From assembly GCF_003860215.1 (NCBI RefSeq), contig NZ_RQYH01000001.1, positions 1-64,000 of the forward strand: a DNA stretch of 64,000 bases. The letters are read 5' to 3'. Source of the stretch: Desulfovibrio sp. OH1186_COT-070 (lineage in GTDB: Bacteria > Desulfobacterota > Desulfovibrionia > Desulfovibrionales > Desulfovibrionaceae). Under the pieces are notes generated by a model. That model was not told the origin of the DNA. It made no database searches and saw only the letters and a list, made by a program, of their open reading frames with translations. Shown piece after piece: positions 38,578 through 48,221 of this stretch. A program made the position numbers and the translations under genes. Position 1 is the first letter of the stretch; each line of letters begins with the position of its first letter.

Positions 38578-39825
38578 ATGACCCGTCCCCGCGTAGTGAT
38601 TACCGGCGTTGGCGGCCTTACGCCACTCGCCAACGACATGAAGAGCACATGGAAAAAGCTGCTCGCTGGCGAGTCGGGCATTGCGCCCATCACATTGTTT
38701 GACGCTTCCGCCTACGATTCGCGTATTGCCGGTGAAGTAAAAAATTTTACGGCCGAGGATCACATCCCCGTGAAGCAGGCCCGCCGCATGGATCGCTTCA
38801 CCCAGTTCGCCGTTGCCTCGGCGCAAATGCTGCTCGCTGATGCCGGTTTTGGCATTACCGACCAGAATGCCCGGGATACGGGGGTCATTCTTGGCGTTGG
38901 ACTTGGCGGTCTGCACACTCTGGAAACATACCACGCCAAACTGCTGGAGTCTGGTCCCAACAAAATTTCGCCCTTCATGATCCCCATGCTCATATCCAAT
39001 ATGGCACCGGGGCAGATTTCCATTTTTACCGGGGCAAAAGGCCCCAATGTGGTCACCACCACTGCCTGTGCCTCGGCCATCCATGCCCTTGGTTCGGCCT
39101 TTGACGCCCTTTTGCTCGGGCGGGCCACCGCAGTGATCACCGGTGGCGTGGAAGCCACAGTCACTCCTTTGGGCGTTGCGGGCTTCACGGCCCTCAAAGC
39201 TCTGTCCAGCAAGTACAATGACTGCCCCACCAAGGCATCCCGCCCCTTTGACGCACAGCGTGACGGATTTGTCATCGGCGAGGGCGCAGGCATGCTGCTG
39301 CTCGAAACCCTGGAGTCCGCACAGGCGCGAGGCGCAAGAATTTATGCGGAAGTGGTGGGATACGGCGCATCGGGAGACGCCTATCACATGACAGCCCCCT
39401 GTGAATCGGGAGAAGGCATGGCGCAGGCCATGACCAGCGCGTTGCGGGACGCCGGTCTTGCGCCCCAGAGCATCGGCCATGTCAACGCCCACGCCACGTC
39501 CACCATGCTCAACGACAGCACGGAAACAAAGGCCATGAAGCTGGTTTTTGGCGAGCATGCCCAAAAGCTCAAGATTTCCGCCACCAAGTCCATGACCGGA
39601 CATCTTCTGGGCGCGGCCGGAGGCATAGAGGCTGTCTTTACCGCCCTGGCTCTCCACGACGAAATGCTGCCGGGCACCATCAATCTTGAAAATCCGGATC
39701 CCGAATGTGATCTGGACTATCTGGCCGGCGGCTCTGAAAATGTCGTCTGTGAGTACGCCATGTGCAACTCCTTCGGCTTTGGCGGAACCAACGCCTCGGT
39801 CATCTTCAAAAAATGGATTCCATAG
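38578..39825 (+). CDS. fabF: Beta-ketoacyl-ACP synthase II FabF
   Basis: Elongating condensing enzyme of fatty-acid synthesis. 415 residues. Catalytic triad: Cys in TTACASAIHA, His in NAHATSTMLND and His in SMTGHLLGAAGG; C-terminal NSFGFGGTNAS. AAGGAG sits before ATG 38578; a 10-codon upstream extension in the hairpin region is rejected. An apparent replacement of the usual proton-relay surroundings is not seen, so the enzyme looks active. Confidence 0.97.
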   Translation: MTRPRVVITGVGGLTPLANDMKSTWKKLLAGESGIAPITLFDASAYDSRIAGEVKNFTAEDHIPVKQARRMDRFTQFAVASAQMLLADAGFGITDQNARDTGVILGVGLGGLHTLETYHAKLLESGPNKISPFMIPMLISNMAPGQISIFTGAKGPNVVTTTACASAIHALGSAFDALLLGRATAVITGGVEATVTPLGVAGFTALKALSSKYNDCPTKASRPFDAQRDGFVIGEGAGMLLLETLESAQARGARIYAEVVGYGASGDAYHMTAPCESGEGMAQAMTSALRDAGLAPQSIGHVNAHATSTMLNDSTETKAMKLVFGEHAQKLKISATKSMTGHLLGAAGGIEAVFTALALHDEMLPGTINLENPDPECDLDYLAGGSENVVCEYAMCNSFGFGGTNASVIFKKWIP

Positions 39826-39857
39826 CCGTATTTTCGCGCTGTGCGCCGTAATCACCA

Positions 39858-39877
39858 CGCCCGCCCTGTGGCGGGCG
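39858..39877 (+). other. Intercistronic hairpin between fabF and glyA
   Basis: An 8-bp stem (CGCCCGCC / GGCGGGCG) with the 4-base loop CTGT, 32 bases after the fabF stop. No T-run. It is the third GC-rich junction hairpin in this operon. Confidence 0.55.
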
Positions 39878-39899
39878 CTATCTTTCAAAGGACAGGAAA

Positions 39900-41138
39900 A
39901 TGGACGAAGTTTTGCTGCAAGATCCCGAACTGGCGCGGGCAATTTCCCTGGAGTCTGACCGACAGATGGACCAGCTTGAACTGATCGCTTCGGAAAACTT
40001 TGTCTCCCCTGCCGTGCGTCAGGCGCAGGGCAGCATCCTGACCCACAAGTACGCGGAAGGCTACCCCGGAAAACGCTATTACGGAGGCTGCCAGTATGTG
40101 GATATTGCGGAAAGCCTGGCGCAGGAGCGCGCCCGGAAACTTTTTGGCTGCCCGTACGCCAACGTTCAGCCCCACTCCGGCTCCCAAGCCAATATGGCAG
40201 CTTACCTGGCCTGCCTGAATCCCGGCGATACAGTCCTGGGCATGAACCTTTCCCACGGCGGCCACCTGACCCACGGCAGTCCCGTCAATTTTTCCGGACG
40301 TCTGTTTCGTGTGGTTTCCTATGGCGTACAGCGCGAAACCGGCCGCATTGATTATGACGAAGTGGCCGAGCTTGCCCAAAAGCACAAGCCGGGGCTCATT
40401 ATCGCCGGTGCCAGCGCATACCCGCGCAGCATTGATTTTGCCCGCTTTCGCCGTATCGCCGACGATGCCGGAGCCAAACTGCTTGTGGACATGGCCCATA
40501 TCGCCGGTCTTGTGGCTGCGGGACTGCACCAGAACCCCGTGCAGCATGCCCACATCACCACCACAACAACCCACAAGACCCTGCGCGGGCCGCGCGGAGG
40601 CATGATCCTGGCATCCGAAGATATGGGCAAAACCCTGAACAGCCAGATTTTTCCGGGCATTCAGGGCGGCCCCCTGATGCACGTCATCGCCGCCAAGGCT
40701 GTAGCTTTCGGAGAGGCTCTGCGGCCTGCCTTTGCGGAGTACCAGCAACGCGTGGTCAAAAACGCCGCGACACTGGCCCAATGCCTTGTAGATGCGGGGT
40801 ATGATCTCGTTTCCGGAGGAACAGACAACCATCTCATGCTCGTTGACCTGACCAGCAAGAACCTGACGGGAAAAGACGCAGAGCATGCGCTTGATCAGGC
40901 GGGCATCACCGTAAACAAGAATACGGTTCCTTTTGAGACCCGCTCCCCCTTTGTGACCTCGGGCATCCGCCTCGGCACGGCAGCCCTGACAACGCGCGGC
41001 ATGACCGAGAGCGATATGCGCTCTGTCGCCGGTTTCCTTGTTGCGGCTCTGGAAAAAGCTGCCAATGCCGCGGCCCTTGCGCAGATCCGCAAGGAAGTGG
41101 TGTCCTTTGCCCGCCGCTTTCCCCTGTTTGCCGGTTGA
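39900..41138 (+). CDS. glyA: Serine hydroxymethyltransferase
   Basis: PLP enzyme interconverting serine and glycine while charging tetrahydrofolate with a one-carbon unit. 412 residues. Visible: [22 protein letters not shown]-type segment [39 protein letters not shown], and the PLP lysine in [25 protein letters not shown] precedes the ATG. It feeds folate one-carbon units to the adjacent nucleotide and flavin-linked steps. Confidence 0.97.
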   Translation: MDEVLLQDPELARAISLESDRQMDQLELIASENFVSPAVRQAQGSILTHKYAEGYPGKRYYGGCQYVDIAESLAQERARKLFGCPYANVQPHSGSQANMAAYLACLNPGDTVLGMNLSHGGHLTHGSPVNFSGRLFRVVSYGVQRETGRIDYDEVAELAQKHKPGLIIAGASAYPRSIDFARFRRIADDAGAKLLVDMAHIAGLVAAGLHQNPVQHAHITTTTTHKTLRGPRGGMILASEDMGKTLNSQIFPGIQGGPLMHVIAAKAVAFGEALRPAFAEYQQRVVKNAATLAQCLVDAGYDLVSGGTDNHLMLVDLTSKNLTGKDAEHALDQAGITVNKNTVPFETRSPFVTSGIRLGTAALTTRGMTESDMRSVAGFLVAALEKAANAAALAQIRKEVVSFARRFPLFAG

Positions 41139-41152
41139 GCACGGATATTCCC

Positions 41153-41638
41153 ATGCGCATGCCCTGGACGGAATATTTCATGAATATCACCTACCTTGTG
41201 AGCGGACGCTCCACATGCACCCGCCGCAAGGTAGGGGCTGTTGCCGTAAAGGACAAACGCATCCTCGCCACCGGCTACAACGGCGCTCCGGCCGGGATTC
41301 CCCACTGCCTGGATATCGGCTGCCTGCGCGAACAACTGGGCATACCCTCCGGACAGCGGCATGAAATCTGCCGGGGTCTTCACGCGGAACAGAATGTCAT
41401 CATCCAGGCTGCCGTGCACGGCATCAACATCATGGGAGCGGAGCTTTACTGCACAACCCACCCTTGTGTTCTCTGCAGCAAAATGCTTATCAACTGCGGC
41501 ATCAGCCGCATCGTGTACACGGAGCACTATCCTGACGACCTTGCGGCCCAAATGCTGGCCGAGGCCGGAGTGCTCGTGGAAAAACTGCCGTTTTCCCCCC
41601 CGATCATCAGCGCGCAGCACGGAGAAGCGCAACCATGA
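41153..41638 (+). CDS. dCMP deaminase family protein (ComEB-like)
   Basis: Zinc-dependent deaminase of about 161 residues. H-A-E motif in [14 protein letters not shown] and P-C-x-x-C in [16 protein letters not shown]; the N-terminal [30 protein letters not shown] is characteristic of dCMP deaminases, which make dUMP for thymidylate. Start ambiguous: ATG at 41153 is preferred, with a TTG at 41135 overlapping the glyA stop as the alternative. Its stop overlaps ribD as ATGA. Confidence 0.9.
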   Translation: MRMPWTEYFMNITYLVSGRSTCTRRKVGAVAVKDKRILATGYNGAPAGIPHCLDIGCLREQLGIPSGQRHEICRGLHAEQNVIIQAAVHGINIMGAELYCTTHPCVLCSKMLINCGISRIVYTEHYPDDLAAQMLAEAGVLVEKLPFSPPIISAQHGEAQP

Positions 41639-42789
41639 ATGACGTGGACTATGCTCCCTTCATGCGCGAAGCCATTGGCTTGGCAGAACAGGGCAGATGG
41701 AAAGCATGCCCCAACCCCACTGTAGGTGCCGTGCTGGTGCGCGATGGCAGCATTGTGGCACGGGGCTGGCATCGTGCTGCCGGGCAGGATCATGCGGAAG
41801 TCGCATGCCTCGCGGACGCGGAGACTCACGGGGTGAACCCTGCGGAGTGTACGCTGGTTGTCACACTGGAGCCCTGCCGCCATGAAGGCAAGGTTCCTCC
41901 CTGCACCGATGCCATCCTCCGGGCAGGGATACGCCGTGTGGTCACAGGCATGGCGGATCCCAATCCCCAGGCGTGTGGCGGAGCGAAAAAACTGCGCGCG
42001 GCAGGGATCGAAGTCATTGAAAATGTCTGCGTGCAGGAATGCCGTGATCTTGTGGCCGATTTCCTCGTCTGGCAGAAAACCAGCCGCCCCTTTGTCATGC
42101 TGAAAATGGCCGCCACCCTTGACGGACGCATTGCCACCCGTACAGGCAAGTCACAGTGGATCAGTTCTGCGGCGTCCCGCAAGCACGTGCAGGATTTGCG
42201 CCGGAGTATCGCCCCGTGCGGGGGCGTGGTGCTGGTGGGCGGAGGCACCTTTCGCGCAGACAATCCCCACCTGGGCGTACATGACCAGAAACATTGCCCC
42301 CAGCCTCTTGCCTGTGTGCTGACTTCACGCCTGCCTCTGCCAGATGCGGATTTTCGCCTCCTGAAAGAACGCCCGGAGCAAACCGTCTTTCTGGTTTCTC
42401 CAGCCGCTGCCGCATCCACCACGGCCAAGGCCCTGCGCGACAAGGGTGTGCGCGTTCTGGCGCTGGGCCCAAGCCCGCACGGCCTGCACGAGGGGCCGGA
42501 TTTTCACGCCCTTCTCCAGATGTTGAGGGAAGAACTGCAATGCCACTACCTGCTGTGCGAGGGGGGAGGCCGCTTGGCGCTCAGCCTGCTTGAGGCCGGT
42601 CTGGTGGATGATTTTTTTCTGCATATGGCCCCTGTGGTTCTGGGTGATGCGGAGGCAGCGCCTCTTTTTTCCGGCCGCTCCCCGCTCACTCTGGATGAGG
42701 CGCTTCGCCTGCGCGTGTACGGCGTTTCCCCGTGCGGGGAAGACCTGCACATACGCTTCCGCCCTGCGGTTTCCGGCGAAAACACATAA
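41635..42789 (+). CDS. ribD: Riboflavin biosynthesis deaminase/reductase RibD
   Basis: Bifunctional enzyme: the N-terminal deaminase has DHAEVACL (zinc His/Glu) and [14 protein letters not shown]; the C-terminal reductase has [32 protein letters not shown] and [21 protein letters not shown]. 384 residues. It converts the pyrimidine from GTP cyclohydrolase II into the ribityl substrate used by RibH. The ATG overlaps the previous stop; ribE follows after nine bases. Confidence 0.96.
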   Translation: MNDVDYAPFMREAIGLAEQGRWKACPNPTVGAVLVRDGSIVARGWHRAAGQDHAEVACLADAETHGVNPAECTLVVTLEPCRHEGKVPPCTDAILRAGIRRVVTGMADPNPQACGGAKKLRAAGIEVIENVCVQECRDLVADFLVWQKTSRPFVMLKMAATLDGRIATRTGKSQWISSAASRKHVQDLRRSIAPCGGVVLVGGGTFRADNPHLGVHDQKHCPQPLACVLTSRLPLPDADFRLLKERPEQTVFLVSPAAAASTTAKALRDKGVRVLALGPSPHGLHEGPDFHALLQMLREELQCHYLLCEGGGRLALSLLEAGLVDDFFLHMAPVVLGDAEAAPLFSGRSPLTLDEALRLRVYGVSPCGEDLHIRFRPAVSGENT

Positions 42790-42798
42790 GGAGCGCGA

Positions 42799-43479
42799 GT
42801 GTTTACGGGCATCATCCAGGGGCAGGGCGAAATTCTTGCTTTTCAGGGAGGAGCGGCGGAGCGGCGCTTCCGCATTCGTCCCCACTGTGCCATGCCCCGC
42901 ATGACAGACGGAGAGTCCATTGCTGTCAACGGAGTTTGCCTTTCCGTGGAAGAACACGGCGCAGATTTTTTTGTTGCCTATGCTTCCGCAGAAACATTGT
43001 CGCGCACCACACTCGGTGCCTTGTGCGCCGGGGATTTTGTCAATCTTGAACGGGCGCTGGCCCTGGGCGAACGCCTGGGGGGGCACATGGTGAGCGGTCA
43101 CGTGGACTGTCTTGCCACAGTACACAGCATACGCCCCGCGGGCCAGTCCCTCCGTTGCCGTCTTTCCTTTCCCTCAGAGTATGCTCCGCAGATCATCCCC
43201 AAAGGATCTGTGGCGCTTGACGGCATAAGCCTTACAGTCAATGATTGCGGGCCGGACTTTCTTGAGGTCAACATTATCCCGGACACCAGCAAACGCACGA
43301 CCATGCGCCGCTGGAAATCCGGCACCCTGGTGAATCTGGAAACCGATCTCATCGGAAAATACGTCCACAGCCTGCTGTCTGCCTGGCGGCAGGCTCCCGG
43401 CATGCAGCAAACCTTACCCAAAGGGGACAATGCTGGCAGGCTGAGCCGTGAGATGCTCTTGCGCAACGGCTTTTTGTAG
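42799..43479 (+). CDS. ribE: Riboflavin synthase, alpha subunit
   Basis: Dismutates two molecules of 6,7-dimethyl-8-ribityllumazine to riboflavin. 226 residues with two tandem lumazine-binding folds: FTGIIQGQGEI at the N terminus and the second repeat around SVALDGISLTVNDC. G-x-L-V-N-L-E-T-D-like GTLVNLETDLIGKYV near the C terminus. The start is GTG at 42799, preceded by AAGGAG at five bases; no ATG fits. The expected ribBA gene does not follow. Confidence 0.94.
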   Translation: MFTGIIQGQGEILAFQGGAAERRFRIRPHCAMPRMTDGESIAVNGVCLSVEEHGADFFVAYASAETLSRTTLGALCAGDFVNLERALALGERLGGHMVSGHVDCLATVHSIRPAGQSLRCRLSFPSEYAPQIIPKGSVALDGISLTVNDCGPDFLEVNIIPDTSKRTTMRRWKSGTLVNLETDLIGKYVHSLLSAWRQAPGMQQTLPKGDNAGRLSREMLLRNGFL

Positions 43480-43573
43480 AAGGCATATCGCCGCAGCCCG
43501 GATTGCGGCCCCTCCGCCCACGTCAGGAACGCGCGGCGGCAAGATATGACGGACCCACCAGAAGGAGAGAAAC
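43480..43573. other. ribE-ribH spacer, no ribBA
   Basis: Only 94 bases separate ribE and ribH. In related Desulfovibrio genomes, as I recall, a ribBA gene (GTP cyclohydrolase II / DHBP synthase) lies here. I find no remnant of it. The end carries AGAAGGAGAG, the ribH ribosome site. Confidence 0.55.
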
Positions 43574-44044
43574 ATGAGCGCACCAACAACCATTGCGGGA
43601 CGCCTGGATGCCAAAGGGCTCAAAATAGCCGTGGTTGCTGCCAGATTCAACGACTTTATTGTGGATCGCCTGATCAGCGGAGCCCTGGACTATCTGGAAC
43701 GCCACGGCATGGACCCTGATGCCGGAACGCTGGTTCGCGTTCCCGGAGCCTTTGAGCTACCTCTGGTTTGCCAGAAGCTTGCGCAGTCGGGAAAGTTTGA
43801 CGGCATTCTCGCCCTCGGGGCCGTCATTCGTGGCGGAACCCCGCATTTTGACTATGTCTGCGCGGAAGCCAGCAAGGGGCTTGCCCAGGTCATGCTCCAG
43901 TCCGGCGTGCCCGTAGGCTTTGGGCTGCTGACGTGCGATACCATCGAGCAGGCTGTGGAACGCGCAGGGACCAAGGTAGGCAACAAGGGAGTCGAAGCGG
44001 CGTCCGCCATGCTTGAGACTATCCGCGTCATGGAGCAGTTGTAG
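43574..44044 (+). CDS. ribH: 6,7-dimethyl-8-ribityllumazine synthase
   Basis: Condenses the ribityl pyrimidine with dihydroxybutanone phosphate. 156 residues. Visible: [49 protein letters not shown] (phosphate site and catalytic His) and [26 protein letters not shown] precedes the ATG. It ends three bases before nusB, an arrangement common in bacteria. Confidence 0.97.
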   Translation: MSAPTTIAGRLDAKGLKIAVVAARFNDFIVDRLISGALDYLERHGMDPDAGTLVRVPGAFELPLVCQKLAQSGKFDGILALGAVIRGGTPHFDYVCAEASKGLAQVMLQSGVPVGFGLLTCDTIEQAVERAGTKVGNKGVEAASAMLETIRVMEQL

Positions 44045-44047
44045 TCC

Positions 44048-44548
44048 ATGCGCAGGCAGAAGGCAGCCACCCGCCACGGAGAACGCGAACTGGCCTTCCA
44101 GGTGCTGTACAGCCTGTCGTTTTCTCCTGTTACGGAAATCAACGCGTTACGGCGGATCTTTGCGGAATCTCTGAAAAGCATGGCCCAATGGCGTGCGGAC
44201 ACAAAGCAGCCGGCAGGGGCCATGACGTTTGCGTGGGAACTGGTGGAGGGGGTATGGAGCACCTCTCCCCAACTGGATGCAGTGATCACACGCTTTTCTC
44301 ACAACTGGCGCGTGGACCGCATGGGCCGCGTGGAACTGACGCTGCTGCGCCTGGCTGTTTTTGAACTGGTGTTCCGTGAAGACATTCCACCCAAGGTCGC
44401 CATCAACGAAGCGCTGGAACTGAGCCGCCTTTTCGGCGAAGACAAGGCCAAAAGCTTTGTCAACGGCATTCTGGACGCTGTGGCCGGTGCGCTGGAAAAC
44501 GGCGAAGTATCCCGCTCCACCCACATTTCTCCAACCCGACTCGAGTGA
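44048..44548 (+). CDS. nusB: Transcription antitermination factor NusB
   Basis: RNA-binding component of the rRNA antitermination complex, partnered with NusE/S10. 166 residues, all helical: the N-terminal arginine-rich RHGERELAFQVLYS, then RMGRVELTLLRLAVFELVF, IPPKVAINEALELSRLFG and FVNGILDAVA, all canonical. Starts three bases after ribH and ends seven before leuS. Confidence 0.96.
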   Translation: MRRQKAATRHGERELAFQVLYSLSFSPVTEINALRRIFAESLKSMAQWRADTKQPAGAMTFAWELVEGVWSTSPQLDAVITRFSHNWRVDRMGRVELTLLRLAVFELVFREDIPPKVAINEALELSRLFGEDKAKSFVNGILDAVAGALENGEVSRSTHISPTRLE

Positions 44549-44555
44549 CCGCGTC

Positions 44556-47069
44556 ATGACAGAAGAACGCTACAACCCGCACAGCATTGAAACCAGATGG
44601 CAGGCGTACTGGCAGGAAAAAAATTCTTTTTCCTGCGAGAACGGCAGACACAAGCCCAAATATTATGTCCTTGAAATGTTTCCGTACCCTTCGGGAAAAA
44701 TTCATATGGGGCATGTGCGCAACTATGCCATCGGCGATGTTGTTGCGCGCAGCAAACGCATGCAGGGCTTCAATGTTCTCCATCCCATGGGCTGGGACGC
44801 TTTTGGCCTGCCCGCAGAAAATGCCGCCATACAAAACCGCACCCACCCTTCCCTCTGGACGTATGACAATATCCGCGCCATGCGCGACCAACTCAAAAGA
44901 CTGGGATATTCCTACGACTGGGCGCGTGAAATCGCTACCTGCCGCCCGGAATACTACCGCTGGGAGCAGATGTTCTTTCTGCGCCTGCTGCAAAAAGGCC
45001 TTGCCTATCGCAAAAAAGCCCCGCAGAACTGGTGCCCCGCATGCCATACGGTTCTGGCAAACGAGCAGGTTGTTGACGGCCAGTGCTGGCGCTGCGATTC
45101 TGCGGTGGAGCAGAAGGACCTCACCCAGTGGTTCCTGAAAATCACGGCCTACGGCGACGAACTTCTGCAAGACCTTGCCGCTCTGGAAAAAGGCTGGCCG
45201 GAACGGGTGATCGCCATGCAGCGCAACTGGATAGGAAAATCCTTTGGCGCATCCGTCACCTTTGATCTGGAAAAACCACTGGACGGCGTCAGCAGTATTG
45301 ATGTTTTCACCACACGGCCCGACACCCTGTTTGGCGTGACTTTTCTGACTCTGGCTCCGGAACATGCCCTTGTTGAGCAACTGATCAAGAACTACGCCAA
45401 GGCCGATGAGGTTCGGGCTTTTGTTGACCGCGCCCGCCGCATGGACCGTCTGGACCGCCAGAACGAAACAACAGAAAAAGAGGGCATTTTTACCGGAGCA
45501 TATGTCCTGCACCCCTTTACCGGAGAAAAAATCCCCCTCTGGCTTGGCAACTTCGTGCTTGCAGATTACGGCACAGGAGCTGTCATGGGCGTGCCTGCCC
45601 ACGACCAGCGCGATTTTGCCTTTGCGCGCAAATATTCCCTGCCTGTGCGTGTTGTCATCGCTCCCCACGGGGAGGAGCAGTCTTCCGAAAGCATGACAGA
45701 AGCCTTCAGCGGCGAAGGCATCATGCTTTCCTCGGGCCAGTTCACCGGCCTGGGCAATGAGGAAGGAAAAAAAGCCGTTGCCCAGGCCCTGGAAAAAGCG
45801 GGCAAAGGCAGAGCGACAACCCAATTTCGCCTCAGGGACTGGAATATCTCGCGCCAGCGTTACTGGGGGGCTCCCATTCCCGTGGTGTACTGCGAACAGT
45901 GCGGCGTGGTTCCGGAAAAAGAAGAAAACCTGCCCATCGTCCTGCCGCTGGACGTGAAAATCCGGGAAGACGGCCGCTCTCCCCTGCCGGACACGCCGTC
46001 CTTTGTGGCCTGCATGTGCCCGCAGTGCGGCAAGCCCGCCCGCCGCGAAACAGATACGCTGGACACCTTTGTGGAATCCTCCTGGTATTTTGCGCGCTAT
46101 GCCTGCGCACGGATGGAAAACGCCCCCTTTGACGCCGATGCCCTGCGCTATTGGCTGCCGGTGGATCAGTATATCGGCGGCGTGGAGCATGCCATTCTGC
46201 ATCTTCTGTATTCGCGCTTTTTTACCAAGGCGCTGCGCGATTTGGGATTTTTCCCGTCCGGCCTGTCGGAACCTTTCACCAACCTCCTGACCCAGGGCAT
46301 GGTGCTCAAGGACGGCAGCAAGATGTCCAAGTCCAAGGGCAATGTTGTTTCCCCTGCGGACATGATCGAAAAGTACGGAGCAGACACGGTTCGGCTGTTC
46401 TGCCTTTTTGCCGCTCCGGCCGAAAGGGATTTTGACTGGTCAGACTCCGGCATTGAAGGCGCTTCACGCTTCATCGGCAGAATATGGCGTCTGTTCATGG
46501 AAGAAAGGCACCGCCTGAAGCCTCTCAAGGCCTGCCAGGCAACGGCGGATGATGCGCAAACCCCGGAAGCGCGAAATCTGCGGCGCCGGGAACACCGCAC
46601 AGTCAAAAAGTGCAGCGCCGACATGAATGACCGCTTTCAATTCAATACCGCCATTGCTTCTGTCATGGAACTGGTCAACGCCATGTACCTCACGCGTGAA
46701 AAGCTGGGAACAGAGGAAGCGGAGTGCCGCGTATTCTCCTCTGCCATCGCGACTGTTCTGACGCTGCTTTCCCCGGTTATCCCGCACATTTGCGAAGAAC
46801 TCTGGGAACGTTTGGGGCATTCCTCCCCACTGGCGGAAGAATGCTGGCCGCTGTGGGACGAGGCCGCCACCACGGAAGACATGCTCACCGTGGCCCTGCA
46901 GGTCAACGGAAAGTTGCGGGGAACCGTGGAAATTCCCCAGGGAGCCGACAGTAGCGAGCAGGAGGCCGCCGCTCTGGCCTCCCCCGCCGTGCAGCGCCAT
47001 ATTGAAGGGCATACGGTGCACAAGGTCGTGGTGGTTCCGGGGAAGCTCGTCAATATTGTTGCCAGATAG
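44556..47069 (+). CDS. leuS: Leucyl-tRNA synthetase
   Basis: Class I synthetase, 837 residues. HIGH-type motif in PYPSGKIHMGHVRNYAIGDV, KMSKS in DGSKMSKSKGNVVSP, a CP1 editing domain (~220-415, with TTRPDTLFGVTF), zinc-like cysteines in CPACHTV-type NWCPACHTVLANEQVVDGQCWRC, and the C-terminal VQVNGKLRG-like ALQVNGKLRGTVEIP. ATG 44556 begins MTEERYNPHSIE; the 33-codon upstream extension overlaps nusB and is rejected. Confidence 0.97.
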   Translation: MTEERYNPHSIETRWQAYWQEKNSFSCENGRHKPKYYVLEMFPYPSGKIHMGHVRNYAIGDVVARSKRMQGFNVLHPMGWDAFGLPAENAAIQNRTHPSLWTYDNIRAMRDQLKRLGYSYDWAREIATCRPEYYRWEQMFFLRLLQKGLAYRKKAPQNWCPACHTVLANEQVVDGQCWRCDSAVEQKDLTQWFLKITAYGDELLQDLAALEKGWPERVIAMQRNWIGKSFGASVTFDLEKPLDGVSSIDVFTTRPDTLFGVTFLTLAPEHALVEQLIKNYAKADEVRAFVDRARRMDRLDRQNETTEKEGIFTGAYVLHPFTGEKIPLWLGNFVLADYGTGAVMGVPAHDQRDFAFARKYSLPVRVVIAPHGEEQSSESMTEAFSGEGIMLSSGQFTGLGNEEGKKAVAQALEKAGKGRATTQFRLRDWNISRQRYWGAPIPVVYCEQCGVVPEKEENLPIVLPLDVKIREDGRSPLPDTPSFVACMCPQCGKPARRETDTLDTFVESSWYFARYACARMENAPFDADALRYWLPVDQYIGGVEHAILHLLYSRFFTKALRDLGFFPSGLSEPFTNLLTQGMVLKDGSKMSKSKGNVVSPADMIEKYGADTVRLFCLFAAPAERDFDWSDSGIEGASRFIGRIWRLFMEERHRLKPLKACQATADDAQTPEARNLRRREHRTVKKCSADMNDRFQFNTAIASVMELVNAMYLTREKLGTEEAECRVFSSAIATVLTLLSPVIPHICEELWERLGHSSPLAEECWPLWDEAATTEDMLTVALQVNGKLRGTVEIPQGADSSEQEAAALASPAVQRHIEGHTVHKVVVVPGKLVNIVAR

Positions 47070-47075
47070 TTTGTG

Positions 47076-47116
47076 CCCGGCAGGCGTCCCCTCGGGAAAA
47101 AGGCGCGTCTGCCGGG
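47076..47116 (+). other. Hairpin between leuS and holA
   Basis: CCCGGCAG (47076-47083) and CTGCCGGG (47109-47116) form a perfect 8-bp stem with a 25-base loop, just after the leuS stop. No T-run. Could attenuate or stabilise. Confidence 0.4.
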
Positions 47117-47144
47117 GCGGCGCATCCGCAAACCGGAATGATCC

Positions 47145-48143
47145 ATGAGCAGCCAACGGCCCGGATTCAGCTTTCTGGTCTGCCCGGACGGGCAGATGCT
47201 GCGTGAGCAGCTTGCCCGGCTGCTCACGCAGCATCTGCCTGCCGTCGGTGAGTGGGAGCGGCATGTCTATTGGGGAGACGAAGCCCCCCCACCGTCTTTT
47301 TGGGAGCACATCACCCTCCACGGCCTCTTTCCTTCTTCCCGCGCTGTTCTGGTGCGTCAGGCCCAGCTCTGGCCTGCGGACGTGTGGAAAAAAATCTCCC
47401 GCATCCTCTCCAGTCCTTCAGAGCACGTCTGGCCCCAGTTCTGTCTGGAAATGCCCTGGGACAAGGGGCAGCCCAAGATACCCGCTCACCTGATCCGCCT
47501 GCCTTGCATGATTTTTGCCGACAGGCAGGGCTGGGTATGGAAACAGGGAGGTCTGACAGAATATTCCCTCAAAAAATATGTGCAGCAACGCGCGCGCGCA
47601 CTCTCCCTGCGCATGGAGCCGGAAGCACTGGAAGCATTGTGCTCTTGCGTGCCGCCTGACGCCCAGGCCATTGAAAACGAGCTCATCAAGCTTGCCTTTT
47701 TGCGCAATGCGGTCCTGGAGCAAGGCAGCAGCACAGATCCAGAGTCCTTTTCCATTTCTCCTTCCATGATCGCTACTGGCTCCTGGACAGCCGAAGGAAA
47801 TATTTTTTCTGGTCTCAAGCAGATACAGGCCGGCAATCTGGTCGGCGTATGGAAAGAGTTTTCCCGGAGCAGCGATGATGGGCTGCTTTTTGCCCTGGCG
47901 GGGCTGCTTGCCCGTGAATGCCGTATGCTGTGGCAGCTTCTGGCTGGTGAGAAGGTGCGCATGCCGCCGTCCGGTCAGGCGGAAAAGCGCCGTCTGGCAG
48001 AGAACTTGGGGCCACAATATCTAGCGGAAATCATGTCCACTCTCGTGGATGTGGAATGGAAGGTCAAAAGCGGCCGCTACTCCACGCTGCAAGGGCTGGA
48101 ATGCCTTCTGGAACGCGCAACAGCCGTTTTTTCGCGCCCGTAG
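47145..48143 (+). CDS. holA: DNA polymerase III delta subunit (HolA-like)
   Basis: Clamp-loader delta subunit that opens the sliding clamp. 332 residues, weakly conserved as usual for the family. Evidence: position after leuS; an N-terminal region with the phe/tyr-rich strand pattern; AHLIRLPCMIFADRQGW; KKYVQQRARALSLRMEPEALEALCSCVPPDAQAIENELIKLAF (typical delta domain II helix pattern, read in pieces); and the C-terminal YSTLQGLECLL. Residues 16-32 are encoded by a perfect 21-bp inverted repeat (see separate entry). A start other than ATG 47145 is not needed. Confidence 0.8.
   Translation: MSSQRPGFSFLVCPDGQMLREQLARLLTQHLPAVGEWERHVYWGDEAPPPSFWEHITLHGLFPSSRAVLVRQAQLWPADVWKKISRILSSPSEHVWPQFCLEMPWDKGQPKIPAHLIRLPCMIFADRQGWVWKQGGLTEYSLKKYVQQRARALSLRMEPEALEALCSCVPPDAQAIENELIKLAFLRNAVLEQGSSTDPESFSISPSMIATGSWTAEGNIFSGLKQIQAGNLVGVWKEFSRSSDDGLLFALAGLLARECRMLWQLLAGEKVRMPPSGQAEKRRLAENLGPQYLAEIMSTLVDVEWKVKSGRYSTLQGLECLLERATAVFSRP
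47191..47239. repeat. Perfect 21-bp inverted repeat inside holA
   Basis: Arms 47191-47211 and 47219-47239 are exact reverse complements around a 7-base spacer (TTGCCCG). The arms begin GGCAGATGCTGCG. The RNA would fold into a very stable hairpin starting 46 bases after the start codon. Because the arms are in the same register, the encoded peptide QMLREQ...LLTQHLP reads almost the same from the opposite strand. Confidence 0.95.
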
Positions 48144-48221
48144 CGCCCCCGGAGAAAGCATCCATACCTCCTCCTTTTTCTGCCCTCTCCCCTTGCACAC
48201 CTCTGAAAACTGCTTACCTTT

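Noticed and set aside
36960-38693. Minus-strand 577-codon frame across the fab genes
   Set aside because: Shadow of fabH, fabG and acpP with no conserved features.
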